DNA of 64,000 nucleotides, taken from the NCBI RefSeq assembly GCF_013004595.1, contig NZ_JABEMC010000004.1:1-64000 (forward strand). The letters run 5' to 3'. Positions 1 through 8,636 of the stretch are shown piece by piece. Source of the stretch: Brevibacterium luteolum. Lineage in GTDB: Bacteria; Actinomycetota; Actinomycetes; Actinomycetales; Brevibacteriaceae. Numbering within the stretch: position 1 is the stretch's first letter; each line of letters starts with the position of its first letter. The notes under the pieces are model-generated. The model was given only the letters and a program-made list of their open reading frames with translations, ran no database searches and was not told where the DNA came from. The translations under genes and the position numbers were made by a program.

Positions 1-132
1 TCCAGTGAAGCCGAGCGGGAAGCCGCCTACGAGACGTTCCTCCACGACTACAATCAGCATCGAGCCCACACCGCTATCGGAGGCCTCACCCCAGCCGACC
101 GCGTTCACAACCTCACGGGGAACTACACCTAG
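1..132 (+). CDS. IS481/IS3-type transposase, C-terminal fragment (cut by window edge)
   Basis: Frame 1 is open from the first base to TAG at 130-132 and encodes the last 43 residues of an integrase-core transposase. The hallmark is the block YNQHRAHTAIGGLTPADRV, matching the conserved end of the DDE domain in IS481-type elements (YNxxRPHxALGGLTPA). The catalytic residues lie off the window. No clear terminal inverted repeat or target duplication is visible in the 39 bases before the next gene, so the right end of the element cannot be fixed. Whether the element is intact is unknown. Family assignment is by motif recognition only. Confidence 0.8.
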   Translation, partial: SSEAEREAAYETFLHDYNQHRAHTAIGGLTPADRVHNLTGNYT

Positions 133-171
133 CGCGCGAAGCAGACAAGAGGCATCCCGTAGAGTCGTGCC

Positions 172-624
172 ATGACAGAAGACGAACTTCTCCCCCTGAC
201 GAAGGACACCCCGCCCGAGGTGCGGGCCCAGCTGGTGGCCGGAAACCGGCAGCGCAGTGCCGGTACGCTTCTCGAACGCGTCGGCATCGAAGTCGAGGAC
301 GTCGCCTACGACCGTGCGACCGCCTCGATCCCGGTGGCCGGCAACACGCAGCCGTTCGGGCTCTTCCACGGCGGGGCGCATGTCGTCATCGCCGAGTCGC
401 TGGCCTCGCTGCACTCGTACTTCATCTCCGGGCGTCCGGTCGTCGGCGTGGACCTCAACGCCACGCATGTGCGGGCGGCCAAGGACGGGCATGTGCATGC
501 CACGGCGACTTTGAATCATCACGGTCGCACGATGATCAACCATGAGGTGCGCATGACCGATGATGAGGGCCGGCTGCTCTCGATCGTGCGGATCACGAAC
601 ATGGTGCTCTCCGGCCGCAGCTGA
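172..624 (+). CDS. PaaI-type hotdog-fold thioesterase
   Basis: 150-residue protein of the acyl-CoA thioesterase (PaaI/MenI/EntH-like) superfamily. The signature is FGLFHGGAHVVIAESLAS at about residues 63-80, where the HGG turn and the following Glu form the expected active site of the hotdog fold. Family members hydrolyse acyl- or aryl-CoA thioesters; the substrate cannot be read here. The ATG at 172 gives the usual family length. The ribosome binding site is weak (AAGAGG about 19 bases upstream), so initiation may be leaderless or the upstream region may have been altered by the IS fragment ending at 132. It converges on the ANTAR regulator gene through a shared hairpin. Confidence 0.85.
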   Translation: MTEDELLPLTKDTPPEVRAQLVAGNRQRSAGTLLERVGIEVEDVAYDRATASIPVAGNTQPFGLFHGGAHVVIAESLASLHSYFISGRPVVGVDLNATHVRAAKDGHVHATATLNHHGRTMINHEVRMTDDEGRLLSIVRITNMVLSGRS

Positions 625-638
625 GACCGGATACGCGT

Positions 639-670
639 CGGCCCCTGCCGCAGCTGTGCGACAGGGGCCG
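639..670. terminator. Bidirectional hairpin between convergent genes
   Basis: Nine-base inverted repeat CGGCCCCTG / CAGGGGCCG separated by 14 bases. It lies between the stop of the thioesterase gene (624) and the stop of the ANTAR regulator (686). GC-rich stem without a strong T tract on either side, so terminator strength is uncertain. Confidence 0.6.
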
Positions 671-685
671 ATGAGAGTGTGTGGG

Positions 686-1303
686 TTACTTCTTGCTGCC
701 GATTTGCTCGAGGACGGTCTCGGCGACCTCGCGCATCGTCAGGCGGCGGTCCATCGAGGTCTTCTGGATCCACCGGAACGCCTCGGGTTCGCTTAGGCCC
801 ATGTTCGAGATGAGCAGACTCTTGGCGCGTTCGACGAGCTTGCGGGTCTCGAACCGGTCGGTCATATCGGCGATCTCGGATTCGAGTGCGGCGATCTCGG
901 CGTGGCGGGACAGCGCGATCTCCAGGGCCGGGACGAGGTCATTGGAGGTGAACGGCTTGACGACGTAGGCCATCGCTCCGGCGTCGCGGGCCCGTTCGAC
1001 GAGCTCCTTCTGGCTGAACGCCGTCAGCAGCACGACGGGGGCGATGCGGGCCTTGGCGATCCGCTCAGCCGCGGAGATCCCGTCGAGGACGGGCATCTTA
1101 ATGTCCATGACGACCAGATCCGGGCGCAGCTCCTCAGCCAGCCGGATCGCCGACTCGCCGTCGGCTGCCTCGCCGACGACGTCGTATCCGACCTCGCGCA
1201 GCATCTCGACGATGTCGAGCCGGATGACGGCCTCGTCTTCGGCGACGACGACACGCCGAACGACGCCGTTCTCTGTCTTGGGTGCTTCTTCATTAGTAGC
1301 CAC
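686..1303 (-). CDS. pdtaR: ANTAR-domain response regulator (PdtaR type)
   Basis: 205-residue two-component response regulator that acts by RNA binding (transcription antitermination) rather than DNA binding, by family knowledge. The receiver domain spans about residues 16-130 with acidic pair E22-D23, phospho-acceptor D67 in VVMDIKMP, T94 and K116. A coiled linker follows and then an ANTAR domain at about 140-200 (RKLVERAKSLLISNMGLSE, then a Trp and the RLTMREVA helix). Strongly resembles mycobacterial Rv1626/PdtaR, which is paired with a distantly encoded histidine kinase; no kinase lies nearby here. The start is GTG, with a TAAAAT box six bases upstream, suggesting a leaderless transcript. 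Confidence 0.92.
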   Translation of the reverse strand: MATNEEAPKTENGVVRRVVVAEDEAVIRLDIVEMLREVGYDVVGEAADGESAIRLAEELRPDLVVMDIKMPVLDGISAAERIAKARIAPVVLLTAFSQKELVERARDAGAMAYVVKPFTSNDLVPALEIALSRHAEIAALESEIADMTDRFETRKLVERAKSLLISNMGLSEPEAFRWIQKTSMDRRLTMREVAETVLEQIGSKK

Positions 1304-1309
1304 GGTTTC

Positions 1310-1339
1310 ATTTTAGTCACGCCGCTGCGCGTTTTGACA
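1310..1339 (-). promoter_or_regulatory. Candidate leaderless promoter of pdtaR
   Basis: On the minus strand, TGTCAA (1334-1339) and TAAAAT (1310-1315) are separated by 18 bases. The -10-like box ends six bases before the GTG start, which would place the transcript start at or next to the start codon. The -35 match is poor. Confidence 0.45.
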
Positions 1340-1403
1340 GCGCGGGCCGGTGTTCATCTGGAGGTGCGGGTGGGCGCCCAGCTGGTCTAGGATGTTCTTC
1401 GTT

Positions 1404-1485
1404 GCCGGATTGGCGGAATTGGTAGACGCGCCGCACTCAAAATGCGGTATCGAGAGGTGTGTGGGTTCGAGTCCCACATCCGGCA
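1404..1485 (+). tRNA. tRNA-Leu (anticodon CAA)
   Basis: 82-base class II tRNA. The acceptor arms GCCGGAT (1404-1410) and ATCCGGC (1478-1484) pair fully, with discriminator A at 1485. The D arm contains GGTAGA, the anticodon loop is CTCAAAA giving CAA (reads UUG), there is an extended variable arm, and the T arm is GTGGGTTCGAGTCCCAC. The 3' CCA is not encoded. TAGGAT at 1388-1393 is a possible -10 box. Confidence 0.96.
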
Positions 1486-1534
1486 CTCTTGTGGAATTCA
1501 CGGGTTTCCCAGCACGTGCTGGAAGACTGCAGAC

Positions 1535-1951
1535 ATGACTTTCCTGCTCCGCGTCATCGTCAACGCCGTCGCTATCTGGGCGGCGGCCGCACTTCTGCCC
1601 GGCATGGCCATCACCAGCGCCGACACCGTCCTCACCGGCTTGGGCCCCACCGCCTCGGCGGTCGTCTCCTACCTCGTCATCGGCCTGATCTTCGGGCTCG
1701 TCAACGCGATCATCCGGCCCCTCATCGAGCTCATCGCCTTGCCGATCACCTGCCTGACCCTGGGTCTGTTCACCATCGTCATCAATGCCGCCATGGTGTC
1801 GCTGACGTCCTGGGTCTCGCAGTTCACGCCGATCCGCCTGGAGATCGACAGCTTCCTCTGGACGGCGGTGCTCGCCTCGATCATCATCGCGATCGTGTCG
1901 CTCGTGCTGAATTTCTTCGTCCGCCCGCGCGAACGCGAGACCGAACGCTGA
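1535..1951 (+). CDS. Small membrane protein, phage holin family 4 / YvlD-like
   Basis: 138-residue integral membrane protein with four hydrophobic segments at roughly residues 3-25, 43-62, 66-90 and 105-128, and an Arg/Glu-rich cytoplasmic tail. The central block GLVNAIIRPLIELIALPIT is typical of the DUF360/YvlD ('phage holin family') proteins, which are chromosomal and of unknown function; the label does not imply a prophage. I chose the ATG at 1535 because GGAAGA lies eight bases upstream; the frame stays open further upstream only by running through the tRNA. It faces pyk across a strong bidirectional terminator. Confidence 0.85.
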   Translation: MTFLLRVIVNAVAIWAAAALLPGMAITSADTVLTGLGPTASAVVSYLVIGLIFGLVNAIIRPLIELIALPITCLTLGLFTIVINAAMVSLTSWVSQFTPIRLEIDSFLWTAVLASIIIAIVSLVLNFFVRPRERETER

Positions 1952-1966
1952 CGGACCCCTCAAAGC

Positions 1967-2002
1967 ACTGACTGCCGCTCCGAAAACGGAGCGGCAGTCA
2001 GT
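1967..2002. terminator. Strong bidirectional terminator
   Basis: Perfect 16-bp stem, ACTGACTGCCGCTCCG and its complement, around an AAAA loop. It separates the small membrane protein gene (stop at 1951, plus strand) from pyk (stop at 2029, minus strand), so it can end the long his/trp/lgt/pyk transcript. GTTGTC follows on the plus side and GCTTTG on the minus side. Confidence 0.9.
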
Positions 2003-2028
2003 GTTGTCATCCAGGTGAGCAGAAGGGA

Positions 2029-3549
2029 TCAGTCGGTGTTCTGCTCGTATTCCTTCGGTTCGGCGATCTCGCCGTAGACCTCGTTGACCGGGCCGGTGTC
2101 GGAGTCGTCGCGGTAGGCGGCGGCCTTGCCGGTGATCGCGTTGCCGACAGTGTGGATGCGCAGCGCGTTCGTCGATCCGACGATTCCGGGAGGCGAACCG
2201 GCGACGATGATGCACTTCTCGCCGTCCTCGGCCAGGCCGCGGGAGCGCAGCACGTGGTCGACCTGGCGGGCCATCTGGTCGGTGTGGCGGACCTGGTTGA
2301 CGAGGAAGGCGCGCACACCCCATGTCAGAGCCAGCTGGTGGTACACGCGCACGTCCGGGGTGAACGCGAGGATCGACTGCTGTACGCGCAGCCGCGACAT
2401 GCGGCGCACCGAGTCGCCTGACTGGCTGAAGGTGCACAGGGTGTCGATGTTGAGCTGTTCGGCGATCCGCACCGCGGCAGCGGTGACGGCGCCGCCCTGC
2501 GTGTGCGGTTCGGTGCCGAGCGGGGCGATCCGGTCAAGGCCGTGCTCTTCGGTCGACTCGATGATCCGGGCCATCGTGCGCACAGCCTCCAGCCAGTGCG
2601 CACCGACCGAGGTCTCACCCGAGAGCATGAGCGCATCAGCACCGTCGAGTACGGCGTTGGCGCAGTCGCTGGCCTCAGCGCGGGTGGGCCGCGGCTCCTC
2701 GATCATCGATTCGAGCATCTGGGTGGCGACGATGACGGGCTTGGCGTTGCGGCGGCACAGTTCGACGGTGCGTTTCTGCACGATCGGCACCTGCTCCAGC
2801 GGCAGTTCGACGCCGAGGTCGCCGCGGGCGACCATCATGCCGTCGAAGGCATCGACGATGCTCTCGAGCGCCTCGACGGCCTGGGGCTTCTCCAGCTTTG
2901 CGATGAGCGGGACGAGGATGCGCTCTTCGCGCATGATCTCGCGCACCGTCCCCGCGTCCTCGGGTGTACGCACGAACGACAGTGCGACCCAGTCCGCGCC
3001 CAGGCGCAGTCCCCAGCGCAGGTCCTCGACGTCCTTGTCGCTCATCGCTGGCACGGACACCGGCACTCCGGGGAGGTTGATGCCCTTGTGGTCGGAGATC
3101 CGGCCGGGCACCTCGACTTCGCAGGTGACGTCGGTGTCGGTGACATCGGTGGCGCGCAGCCGGATTCGGCCGTCGTCGATGAGCAGCGGATCCCCGACCT
3201 CGACGTCACGGGCGAGACCGGCATAGGTGGTGCCCACCTCGGTCGCGGTGCCTTCGATGCCACGGGTGGTGATGGTGAATGTGTCGCCCTTGCTCAGTTC
3301 GGGCTTGAGTCCGTCGGCGAAGGTGCCGACCCTGATCTTCGGGCCCTGCAGGTCGATGAGCACGCTGACCGGCTCACCGGTGTCGCGGCCGGCCTTGCGG
3401 ACCCACCGGTACTTCTCTTCATGCTGGTCGTGGGTGCCGTGGCTGAGGTTGAATCGGAAGACGTTGACGCCTTCTTCGATCAGCGAGCGGATGTCTTCGT
3501 AGCTCTGCTGGGCAGGGCCAAGAGTGGCGACGATCTTTGCATGCCTCAT
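2029..3549 (-). CDS. pyk: Pyruvate kinase
   Basis: 506-residue glycolytic enzyme converting phosphoenolpyruvate and ADP to pyruvate and ATP in the cytosol. It begins MRHAKIVATLGPA. It carries the substrate-binding FRFNLSH at residues 31-37, the catalytic-Lys region LIAKLEKPQAVE, the Mg-binding MVARGDLGVELP, and the PK signature through VIVATQMLESMI. The open frame runs 26 codons further upstream, but the ATG at 3549 matches the universal family N-terminus. The roughly 25-residue acidic C-terminal tail (ending PKEYEQNTD) is longer than in most pyruvate kinases. Last gene of the his-trp-lgt series, 87 bases after lgt, followed by the strong terminator. Confidence 0.97.
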   Translation of the reverse strand: MRHAKIVATLGPAQQSYEDIRSLIEEGVNVFRFNLSHGTHDQHEEKYRWVRKAGRDTGEPVSVLIDLQGPKIRVGTFADGLKPELSKGDTFTITTRGIEGTATEVGTTYAGLARDVEVGDPLLIDDGRIRLRATDVTDTDVTCEVEVPGRISDHKGINLPGVPVSVPAMSDKDVEDLRWGLRLGADWVALSFVRTPEDAGTVREIMREERILVPLIAKLEKPQAVEALESIVDAFDGMMVARGDLGVELPLEQVPIVQKRTVELCRRNAKPVIVATQMLESMIEEPRPTRAEASDCANAVLDGADALMLSGETSVGAHWLEAVRTMARIIESTEEHGLDRIAPLGTEPHTQGGAVTAAAVRIAEQLNIDTLCTFSQSGDSVRRMSRLRVQQSILAFTPDVRVYHQLALTWGVRAFLVNQVRHTDQMARQVDHVLRSRGLAEDGEKCIIVAGSPPGIVGSTNALRIHTVGNAITGKAAAYRDDSDTGPVNEVYGEIAEPKEYEQNTD

Positions 3550-3636
3550 GTCCACCACACTAGTCGGGTCTGCGCACCTGCCTTCAATCCTGTCCAAATT
3601 TCTGCGCTCTGACCAGCAGGTGGACACAAAGGCCGG

Positions 3637-4815
3637 TCAGTCGGTGCTAGCGGACCCGTCCTCGCGCGGGCTGCGGCGCACCTGCGGGACGATCGAGATC
3701 GCCGAGGTGACCGCACCGAAGAACCCGAAGCTGCGGTTGGTCAGCGCGTTGCCGCCGTCGTCATCGCGTCGGTCGCCGGTGCCCGAGCGGCCGGTGCTGG
3801 CGGCACTGCTGCCGCCTGCCGTTCCCGAGGCGGTGGGCCCGCCGGTGCCGCCGTCACCGCCGCCTCGGCGGTCGTTGGCATCGTTGGAGTTCTTTCCGTC
3901 TGCCCGTTCGGCTGCCATCCGTGCCAGGCAGCGTTCGGTGTAGACCTCCGGTGCCGGTTCGCGGTGGCGCATCCGGGAGAAGGTGAACAGGGCCAGGCCG
4001 ATGAAGAGGACGACGATGTAGAACCACATGTTGATGCGCACGCCGAGGAAGTACTCGGAGTGGTCGATGCGCAGCGACTCGATCCAGAGGCGGCCGATCG
4101 TGTAGTAGCAGATGTAGGCGTAGAAGACCTGGCCGTGACCAAGCCGGAAGCGCTTAGCCGCCCAGATGAGCAGCAGGCAGCCGGCGAAGTTCCACAGCGA
4201 CTCGTACAGGAAGGTCGGGTGGAACAGGGTGTCGGCCGGCAGCGCGGCATCAGGCCAGTTGGGGTTCGGTGCGCCGTTGAGGACCTTGTCGATCTCCAGG
4301 CCCCAGGGCAGGGTCGTCGGGCGTCCGAAGAGCTCCTGGTTGAACCAGTTGCCCCAGCGGCCGAAGGCCTGGGCGAGGATGAGCCCAGGGGCCGCAGCAT
4401 CGATGAACGAGGTGAAGCGGATGCCGTAGTGACGGCACACGAGGAACACGGTCAGCGCACCAAGGGCGACCGCACCGCCGATACCGAGACCGCCCTGCCA
4501 GATCTTGAATGCATCGAGCGGGTTGCCGTTGGGCCCGAAGTACGGGCCGGGCACGGTGAGCACGTAGTACAGCCGCCCGCCGATGATGCCCGCCGGGATC
4601 GCCCAGACGGCGATGTTCCACAAATCGTCTTCGCTGCCGCCGCGGCGCTTCCAGCGGTACTGGGCGAGCATGAGGGCGGCGACGATGCCGGCCAGGATGC
4701 ACAGCGCGTAGGCGTGGATGGTGAAGGGCCCGACCTCGAATCCGGACCAGCTCGGTGAGGGGATCGCCGCGCTCAGCGGGGTGAGCGCAGCGGCACCGGT
4801 GACCGGTTCAGGCAT
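3637..4815 (-). CDS. lgt: Prolipoprotein diacylglyceryl transferase
   Basis: 392-residue membrane enzyme that moves diacylglyceryl from phosphatidylglycerol to the lipobox Cys of prolipoproteins. About seven membrane segments fill residues 30-285. The Lgt signature GRWGNWFNQELFG is present, as are the HPTFLYESLWN loop and the YYTIGRLWIESLRID motif. Residues from about 300 onward are a Gly/Ser/Asp-rich disordered tail of roughly 90 residues, a common actinobacterial addition. The start overlaps the end of trpA by eight bases, implying translational coupling, as in the trpCBA-lgt order of mycobacteria. Confidence 0.96.
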   Translation of the reverse strand: MPEPVTGAAALTPLSAAIPSPSWSGFEVGPFTIHAYALCILAGIVAALMLAQYRWKRRGGSEDDLWNIAVWAIPAGIIGGRLYYVLTVPGPYFGPNGNPLDAFKIWQGGLGIGGAVALGALTVFLVCRHYGIRFTSFIDAAAPGLILAQAFGRWGNWFNQELFGRPTTLPWGLEIDKVLNGAPNPNWPDAALPADTLFHPTFLYESLWNFAGCLLLIWAAKRFRLGHGQVFYAYICYYTIGRLWIESLRIDHSEYFLGVRINMWFYIVVLFIGLALFTFSRMRHREPAPEVYTERCLARMAAERADGKNSNDANDRRGGGDGGTGGPTASGTAGGSSAASTGRSGTGDRRDDDGGNALTNRSFGFFGAVTSAISIVPQVRRSPREDGSASTD

Positions 4816-5590
4816 GGTCGCGCACTCCCTGGGCGAACTCGGTGGCTCGGGCTTCGACGGCGGCTGGCCCGCCGTCGGTCAGGGCGGTGACGAGCGCAGA
4901 ACCGACGATCACGCCGTCAGCGTGCGCGGCGACCTCTGCCGCCTGCTGCCGGTTGGATACGCCGAGTCCAACGCAGACGCGCTCGGCGCCGGCGGCGCGC
5001 GTGTCGGCGACGAGCTTCTCGGCTGAGGCGCCGACCTGCGCGCGGGTGCCGGTGACGCCCATCGTCGAGGCGGCGTAGACGAAACCGGAGGCATGGGCGG
5101 CGACGTAGGCGAGGCGTTCGGGGCTGGACGACGGGGCGACGAGGAAGATCCGGTCGAGACCGTGCGCTTCGCTTGCCGTCATCCAGTCGCCGGCCTCATC
5201 CGGGGTGAGGTCTGCGGTGATGATGCCTGCTCCCCCGGCGTTGGCAAGGTCGCGGGCGAAAGCTTCAACACCGTACTGGTAGACGAGGTTCCAGTACGAC
5301 ATCACTACCGGGGTGGCTCCGGCCGCGGCGACGGCCTCGACAGCGGTGAAGGCGTCGCGGGTGCGCACGCCGCCGCGCAGCGCCTGGACCGAGGCGGCCT
5401 GGATGGTCGGTCCGTCCATCCCCGGGTCGGAGTACGGGATGCCGACTTCGACGATGTCAGCGCCGCCGGCCACGACGGCGCGCATCGCATCGAGCGAGCC
5501 GGGTACGTCAGGATAGCCGACCGGCAGATAGGCGATGAAGGCGGCGCGGTTGTCTGCTGCGCAGTCGCGCAGCACGTCAGCGGTGCTCAC
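4808..5590 (-). CDS. trpA: Tryptophan synthase alpha subunit
   Basis: 260-residue TIM barrel that cleaves indole-3-glycerol phosphate to indole and glyceraldehyde-3-phosphate, passing indole to TrpB. The catalytic acids are visible as E48 in EVGIPYSDP and D59 in GMDGPTIQ, equivalent to E49 and D60 of the enteric enzyme. Phosphate-binding glycines follow in the C-terminal half (GLGVSNRQQ and GVIVGSA). The GTG start overlaps the trpB stop by four bases (GTGA). Confidence 0.96.
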   Translation of the reverse strand: MSTADVLRDCAADNRAAFIAYLPVGYPDVPGSLDAMRAVVAGGADIVEVGIPYSDPGMDGPTIQAASVQALRGGVRTRDAFTAVEAVAAAGATPVVMSYWNLVYQYGVEAFARDLANAGGAGIITADLTPDEAGDWMTASEAHGLDRIFLVAPSSSPERLAYVAAHASGFVYAASTMGVTGTRAQVGASAEKLVADTRAAGAERVCVGLGVSNRQQAAEVAAHADGVIVGSALVTALTDGGPAAVEARATEFAQGVRDHA

Positions 5591-6906
5591 GAACGGCTCC
5601 TCTCGGCGTGTCCTGCGTCGGCGGCATCCTCGGCTTCAGCCGGGTCCTGTGCGCCGACGGGTTCTGCGGTCTCAGCTTCTTCGGCTTGGGCGTCGAGGTA
5701 GCCGAAGTACTTCCCTGCTGTGTCGACGTCCTTGTCTCCGCGGCCGGAGAGGTTGGCGATGATGATCGCGCCTTCACCGAGCTCGCGGCCGACCTGGAGT
5801 GCAGCGGCCAGGGCATGCGAGCTCTCGATCGCTGGGATGATGCCCTCGGTGCGGCACAGCAGACGGAAGGCGGCCATCGCCTCGTCGTCGGTGACCGGGC
5901 GGTACTCACCGCGGCCGGTCGACTGCAGCCAGGCGTGCTCGGGGCCGACACCGGGGTAGTCGAGTCCTGCTGAGATGGAGTGCGACGGCAGAGTCTGGCC
6001 GTCCTCGTCCTGCATGATGACCGACTTCGAACCGTGCAGCACACCAACGCGGCCGTCGTTGAGCGGGGCTGCGTGCTGGCCGGAGGCGATGCCGGACCCG
6101 GCTGCCTCGCAGCCGATGAGCCGGACCTCCTCGTCGCCGATGAAGGCATGGAAGATGCCGATCGCGTTCGAGCCGCCGCCCACACATGCGGTGATGGCAT
6201 CGGGCAGCCGGCCGGTCTGCTCCTGGATCTGGCCGCGGGCCTCGACGCCGATGATGCGCTGGAGTTCGCGCACGAGGAATGGGAATGGGTGGGGGCCTGC
6301 GACGGTGCCGAAGAGGTAGTGGGTGGTCTGCACAGAGGCGACCCAATCGCGGAAGGTCTCGTTGATCGCGTCCTTGAGTGTGCGGGTCCCGGCTTCGACG
6401 GGAACCACCTCGGCGCCGAGCAGGCGCATGCGGGCGACGTTGAGTGCCTGGCGGGCGCAGTCCTCGGCTCCCATGTAGATAGTGCAGTCGAGCCCAAGCA
6501 GTGCTGCGGCGGTGGCGGAGGCCACGCCGTGCTGGCCGGCACCGGTCTCGGCGATGACGCGGGTTTTACCCATCCGCTTGGTCAGCAGCGCCTGTCCGAG
6601 GACGTTGTTGATCTTGTGGCTGCCGGTGTGGTTGAGGTCCTCGCGCTTGAGGAAGATGCGCGCCCCGCCGGCGTGTTCGGAGAACCGCGGAGCCTCGGTC
6701 AGCAGGCTCGGCCGGCCGGTGTATTCGGCGTGGAGGCGTTGGAGCTCAGCGACGAACTCCGGGTCGACGATCGCTTTGGCGAAGGCTTCGCCGATCTCTT
6801 CGAGCGCGCCGATGAGCGCTTCGGGCACGAACCGGCCGCCGAAGTCGCCGAAGTAGGGACCCTGCGGCAGTTCGCTGTGCTGCGGGGAGAAGAGTTCGTA
6901 GTCCAT
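5587..6906 (-). CDS. trpB: Tryptophan synthase beta subunit
   Basis: 439-residue PLP enzyme that condenses indole and serine to tryptophan. The PLP lysine is K98 in HTGSHKINN, with the phosphate-binding glycine loop [10 protein letters not shown] further on. I chose the ATG at 6906 because AAAGGA lies four bases upstream; an in-frame TTG five codons earlier has no such site. The last 30 or so residues are an Ala/Glu-rich tail beyond the usual end, running into the trpA overlap. Confidence 0.96.
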   Translation of the reverse strand: MDYELFSPQHSELPQGPYFGDFGGRFVPEALIGALEEIGEAFAKAIVDPEFVAELQRLHAEYTGRPSLLTEAPRFSEHAGGARIFLKREDLNHTGSHKINNVLGQALLTKRMGKTRVIAETGAGQHGVASATAAALLGLDCTIYMGAEDCARQALNVARMRLLGAEVVPVEAGTRTLKDAINETFRDWVASVQTTHYLFGTVAGPHPFPFLVRELQRIIGVEARGQIQEQTGRLPDAITACVGGGSNAIGIFHAFIGDEEVRLIGCEAAGSGIASGQHAAPLNDGRVGVLHGSKSVIMQDEDGQTLPSHSISAGLDYPGVGPEHAWLQSTGRGEYRPVTDDEAMAAFRLLCRTEGIIPAIESSHALAAALQVGRELGEGAIIIANLSGRGDKDVDTAGKYFGYLDAQAEEAETAEPVGAQDPAEAEDAADAGHAERSRS

Positions 6907-6944
6907 GTGGTCCTTTCCCAACGAGACGCAAAGACGAGGCGGTG

Positions 6945-7751
6945 TCAGGGGGCTCGGCGCTCGGCTTTCGCCTTCCGCCCGGCCTCGGTGAACTCGGCGA
7001 CGTTCTCGCGCGGCTTCCCGCCGGTGACGAGCGCTTGGCCGACAAGTGCGAGATCGGCACCCTGCGCAGCATAGGCGGCGACATCACCGGCCTCGCTGAC
7101 ACCGGATTCGCCGACGAGCACGGTATCGGGCGGGCAGAGCTCGGCCAATGGCGCGAAGCGGTTGAGGTCGACGCTGAGGTCTTTGAGATTGCGGGTGTTG
7201 ATGCCGAGGAGGGCCGGTTCGATGCCGGCAGCGATCTCGATCTCCTCAGCAGTGTGGGTCTCGACGAGCGCTGCCATCCCGAGGCTGGCGGACAGTTCGC
7301 TGAACTCCTGCAGCTGGGCGGGGCTGAGCGCGGCCACGATGAGCAGCACGATATCGGCGCCATGGGCGCGGGCTTCGTGGAACTGGTATTCGTCGACCAT
7401 GAAGTCCTTGCGCAGCACGGGAATATCCACCGCAGCACGGACGGCGTCGAGGTCGTCCAAGCAGCCGTTGAAGCGGCGCTGCTCGGTCAGCACGCTGATC
7501 GCAGCCGCACCGCCTGCGGCATAGGAGCTCGCGAGCCCGGCGGGGTCGGCGATGTCGGCCAGGGCTCCGGCAGACGGCGAGGAGCGCTTGACCTCAGCGA
7601 TGATGCTGAAGTCGTCGGCCGCACGCGGCAGGAACTGAAGCGCCGCGGGTGCATCCGCGGCGCGTGAGGCGATGTCTGCCAGTGGGCAGGCAGCCCGGCG
7701 TTCTGCCAGGTCTGCCTTCACCCCGCTGACGATGTCGGCGAGAACGCTCAC
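6945..7751 (-). CDS. trpC: Indole-3-glycerol phosphate synthase
   Basis: 268-residue TIM barrel converting carboxyphenylamino-deoxyribulose phosphate to indole-3-glycerol phosphate. Recognised by [29 protein letters not shown], the [13 protein letters not shown] strand and [11 protein letters not shown]. The GTG start overlaps the stop of the upstream HGxxPAAW gene by four bases (GTGA). The frame is open much further upstream, but that stretch has a shadow-like composition and would overlap the neighbour entirely. trpD and trpG are absent from this cluster. Confidence 0.95.
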   Translation of the reverse strand: MSVLADIVSGVKADLAERRAACPLADIASRAADAPAALQFLPRAADDFSIIAEVKRSSPSAGALADIADPAGLASSYAAGGAAAISVLTEQRRFNGCLDDLDAVRAAVDIPVLRKDFMVDEYQFHEARAHGADIVLLIVAALSPAQLQEFSELSASLGMAALVETHTAEEIEIAAGIEPALLGINTRNLKDLSVDLNRFAPLAELCPPDTVLVGESGVSEAGDVAAYAAQGADLALVGQALVTGGKPRENVAEFTEAGRKAKAERRAP

Positions 7752-8023
7752 GCCTTCGCCTTGGTCTTCTTCCCGCCCCTGCCGGCCGCACGCAGCACAA
7801 GCCCGACGATCGGACCGAGGACGCAGATGATGAGGCCGACCCAAAGCAGCATCGGGGTCTCGGCGACGACGCCGATGCACCCGACGATGAAGCCGACGAG
7901 GATGATGAAGACTCCGGTCCAGGCGGCAACGGTGTTCCCGTGGCCCGGATCCTTGACTGTGTCGTAGTCGATGCTCGAGCGGTCGAGGTCGTATGCCCCA
8001 TTGCGGGAAATGGTCTTCGGCAT
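7748..8023 (-). CDS. HGxxPAAW family membrane protein
   Basis: 91-residue protein with two hydrophobic segments (about residues 32-53 and 58-80) and a Lys-rich C-terminus. The family name motif appears as HGNTVAAWTG near residue 28. Small HGxxPAAW proteins regularly sit inside actinobacterial trp operons, before trpC; their role is unknown. Coupled to trpC by a four-base overlap. ATG start with AAGGAGAA upstream. Confidence 0.88.
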   Translation of the reverse strand: MPKTISRNGAYDLDRSSIDYDTVKDPGHGNTVAAWTGVFIILVGFIVGCIGVVAETPMLLWVGLIICVLGPIVGLVLRAAGRGGKKTKAKA

Positions 8024-8132
8024 GGTTCTCCTTCGTTCTCACGCGGTATGCGGTCATTCTCTCACGACGATGCGGCGGGCCAGAAACCGACCCGCTAACC
8101 GACATCTGATCGTCATCGATGTGGCACAGGTC

Positions 8133-8636
8133 TCAGCTCGGATCCTCGCCTCGGGAGATCGCATCCCAGGTACGGGTCGGGTCGAGGTCACCCTGCTCGT
8201 CTTCAGCTTCCGCTTCGGAGGTGTCGGCTTCGAAGCGCGCGGTCGTCTGCCAGCTGCCCGAACGCAGCAGCACCCACACGGCAACTGCTGCGGCGAGCAG
8301 CCCGGCGATGATGCCGATGGCCGGCAGGTTCGTCGTCGCCGCGCTGCTGAGCGTCGCGCTCAGGGCCACCCCGGCGAAGCCGAGCCCGGCCAGTGCCGCA
8401 CAGGCGGTGACGATCCAGCGGCCGATGCGCTTGAGCATGGTGAGCAGCAGGCCGCTGACAGCGACGATGCCCGCGCAGGCGAGCAGCACCGGCGAGTTCT
8501 CTGGAGCCGCGACCGATCCTGCGCTCACGCCTGCGAGTTCTGCGGTCTCGGCGGGCTCGAACCATGGCTGGGAGCCGACGATCCACAGCACGGCGGCTGC
8601 GGCGAGCAGCGCGATGACGGCACGAGATCGGGTCAT
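8133..8636 (-). CDS. Trp biosynthesis-associated membrane protein (TIGR02234 type)
   Basis: 167-residue membrane protein with four predicted helices at about residues 5-22, 47-66, 73-95 and 105-123 and an acidic cytoplasmic tail. It begins with the short basic [19 protein letters not shown] segment typical of the family, which is found next to trpE in actinobacteria (Rv1610 position in M. tuberculosis). The function has not been established; a role in tryptophan or precursor handling is only inferred from context. The ATG overlaps the trpE stop by four bases. Confidence 0.88.
   Translation of the reverse strand: MTRSRAVIALLAAAAVLWIVGSQPWFEPAETAELAGVSAGSVAAPENSPVLLACAGIVAVSGLLLTMLKRIGRWIVTACAALAGLGFAGVALSATLSSAATTNLPAIGIIAGLLAAAVAVWVLLRSGSWQTTARFEADTSEAEAEDEQGDLDPTRTWDAISRGEDPS

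Noticed and set aside
1334-1339. TTGACA as the -35 box of the tRNA promoter
   Set aside because: It is 48 bases from the TAGGAT box, far outside a normal spacer.
1404-1951. tRNA-Leu plus 'phage holin' as a prophage or integration site
   Set aside because: The holin-family name is historical for YvlD-like chromosomal proteins; no integrase, phage genes or duplicated tRNA end are visible.
7752-8105. N-terminal fusion of extra residues to trpC
   Set aside because: That frame is the shadow of the HGxxPAAW gene; the GTGA overlap start is the natural one.
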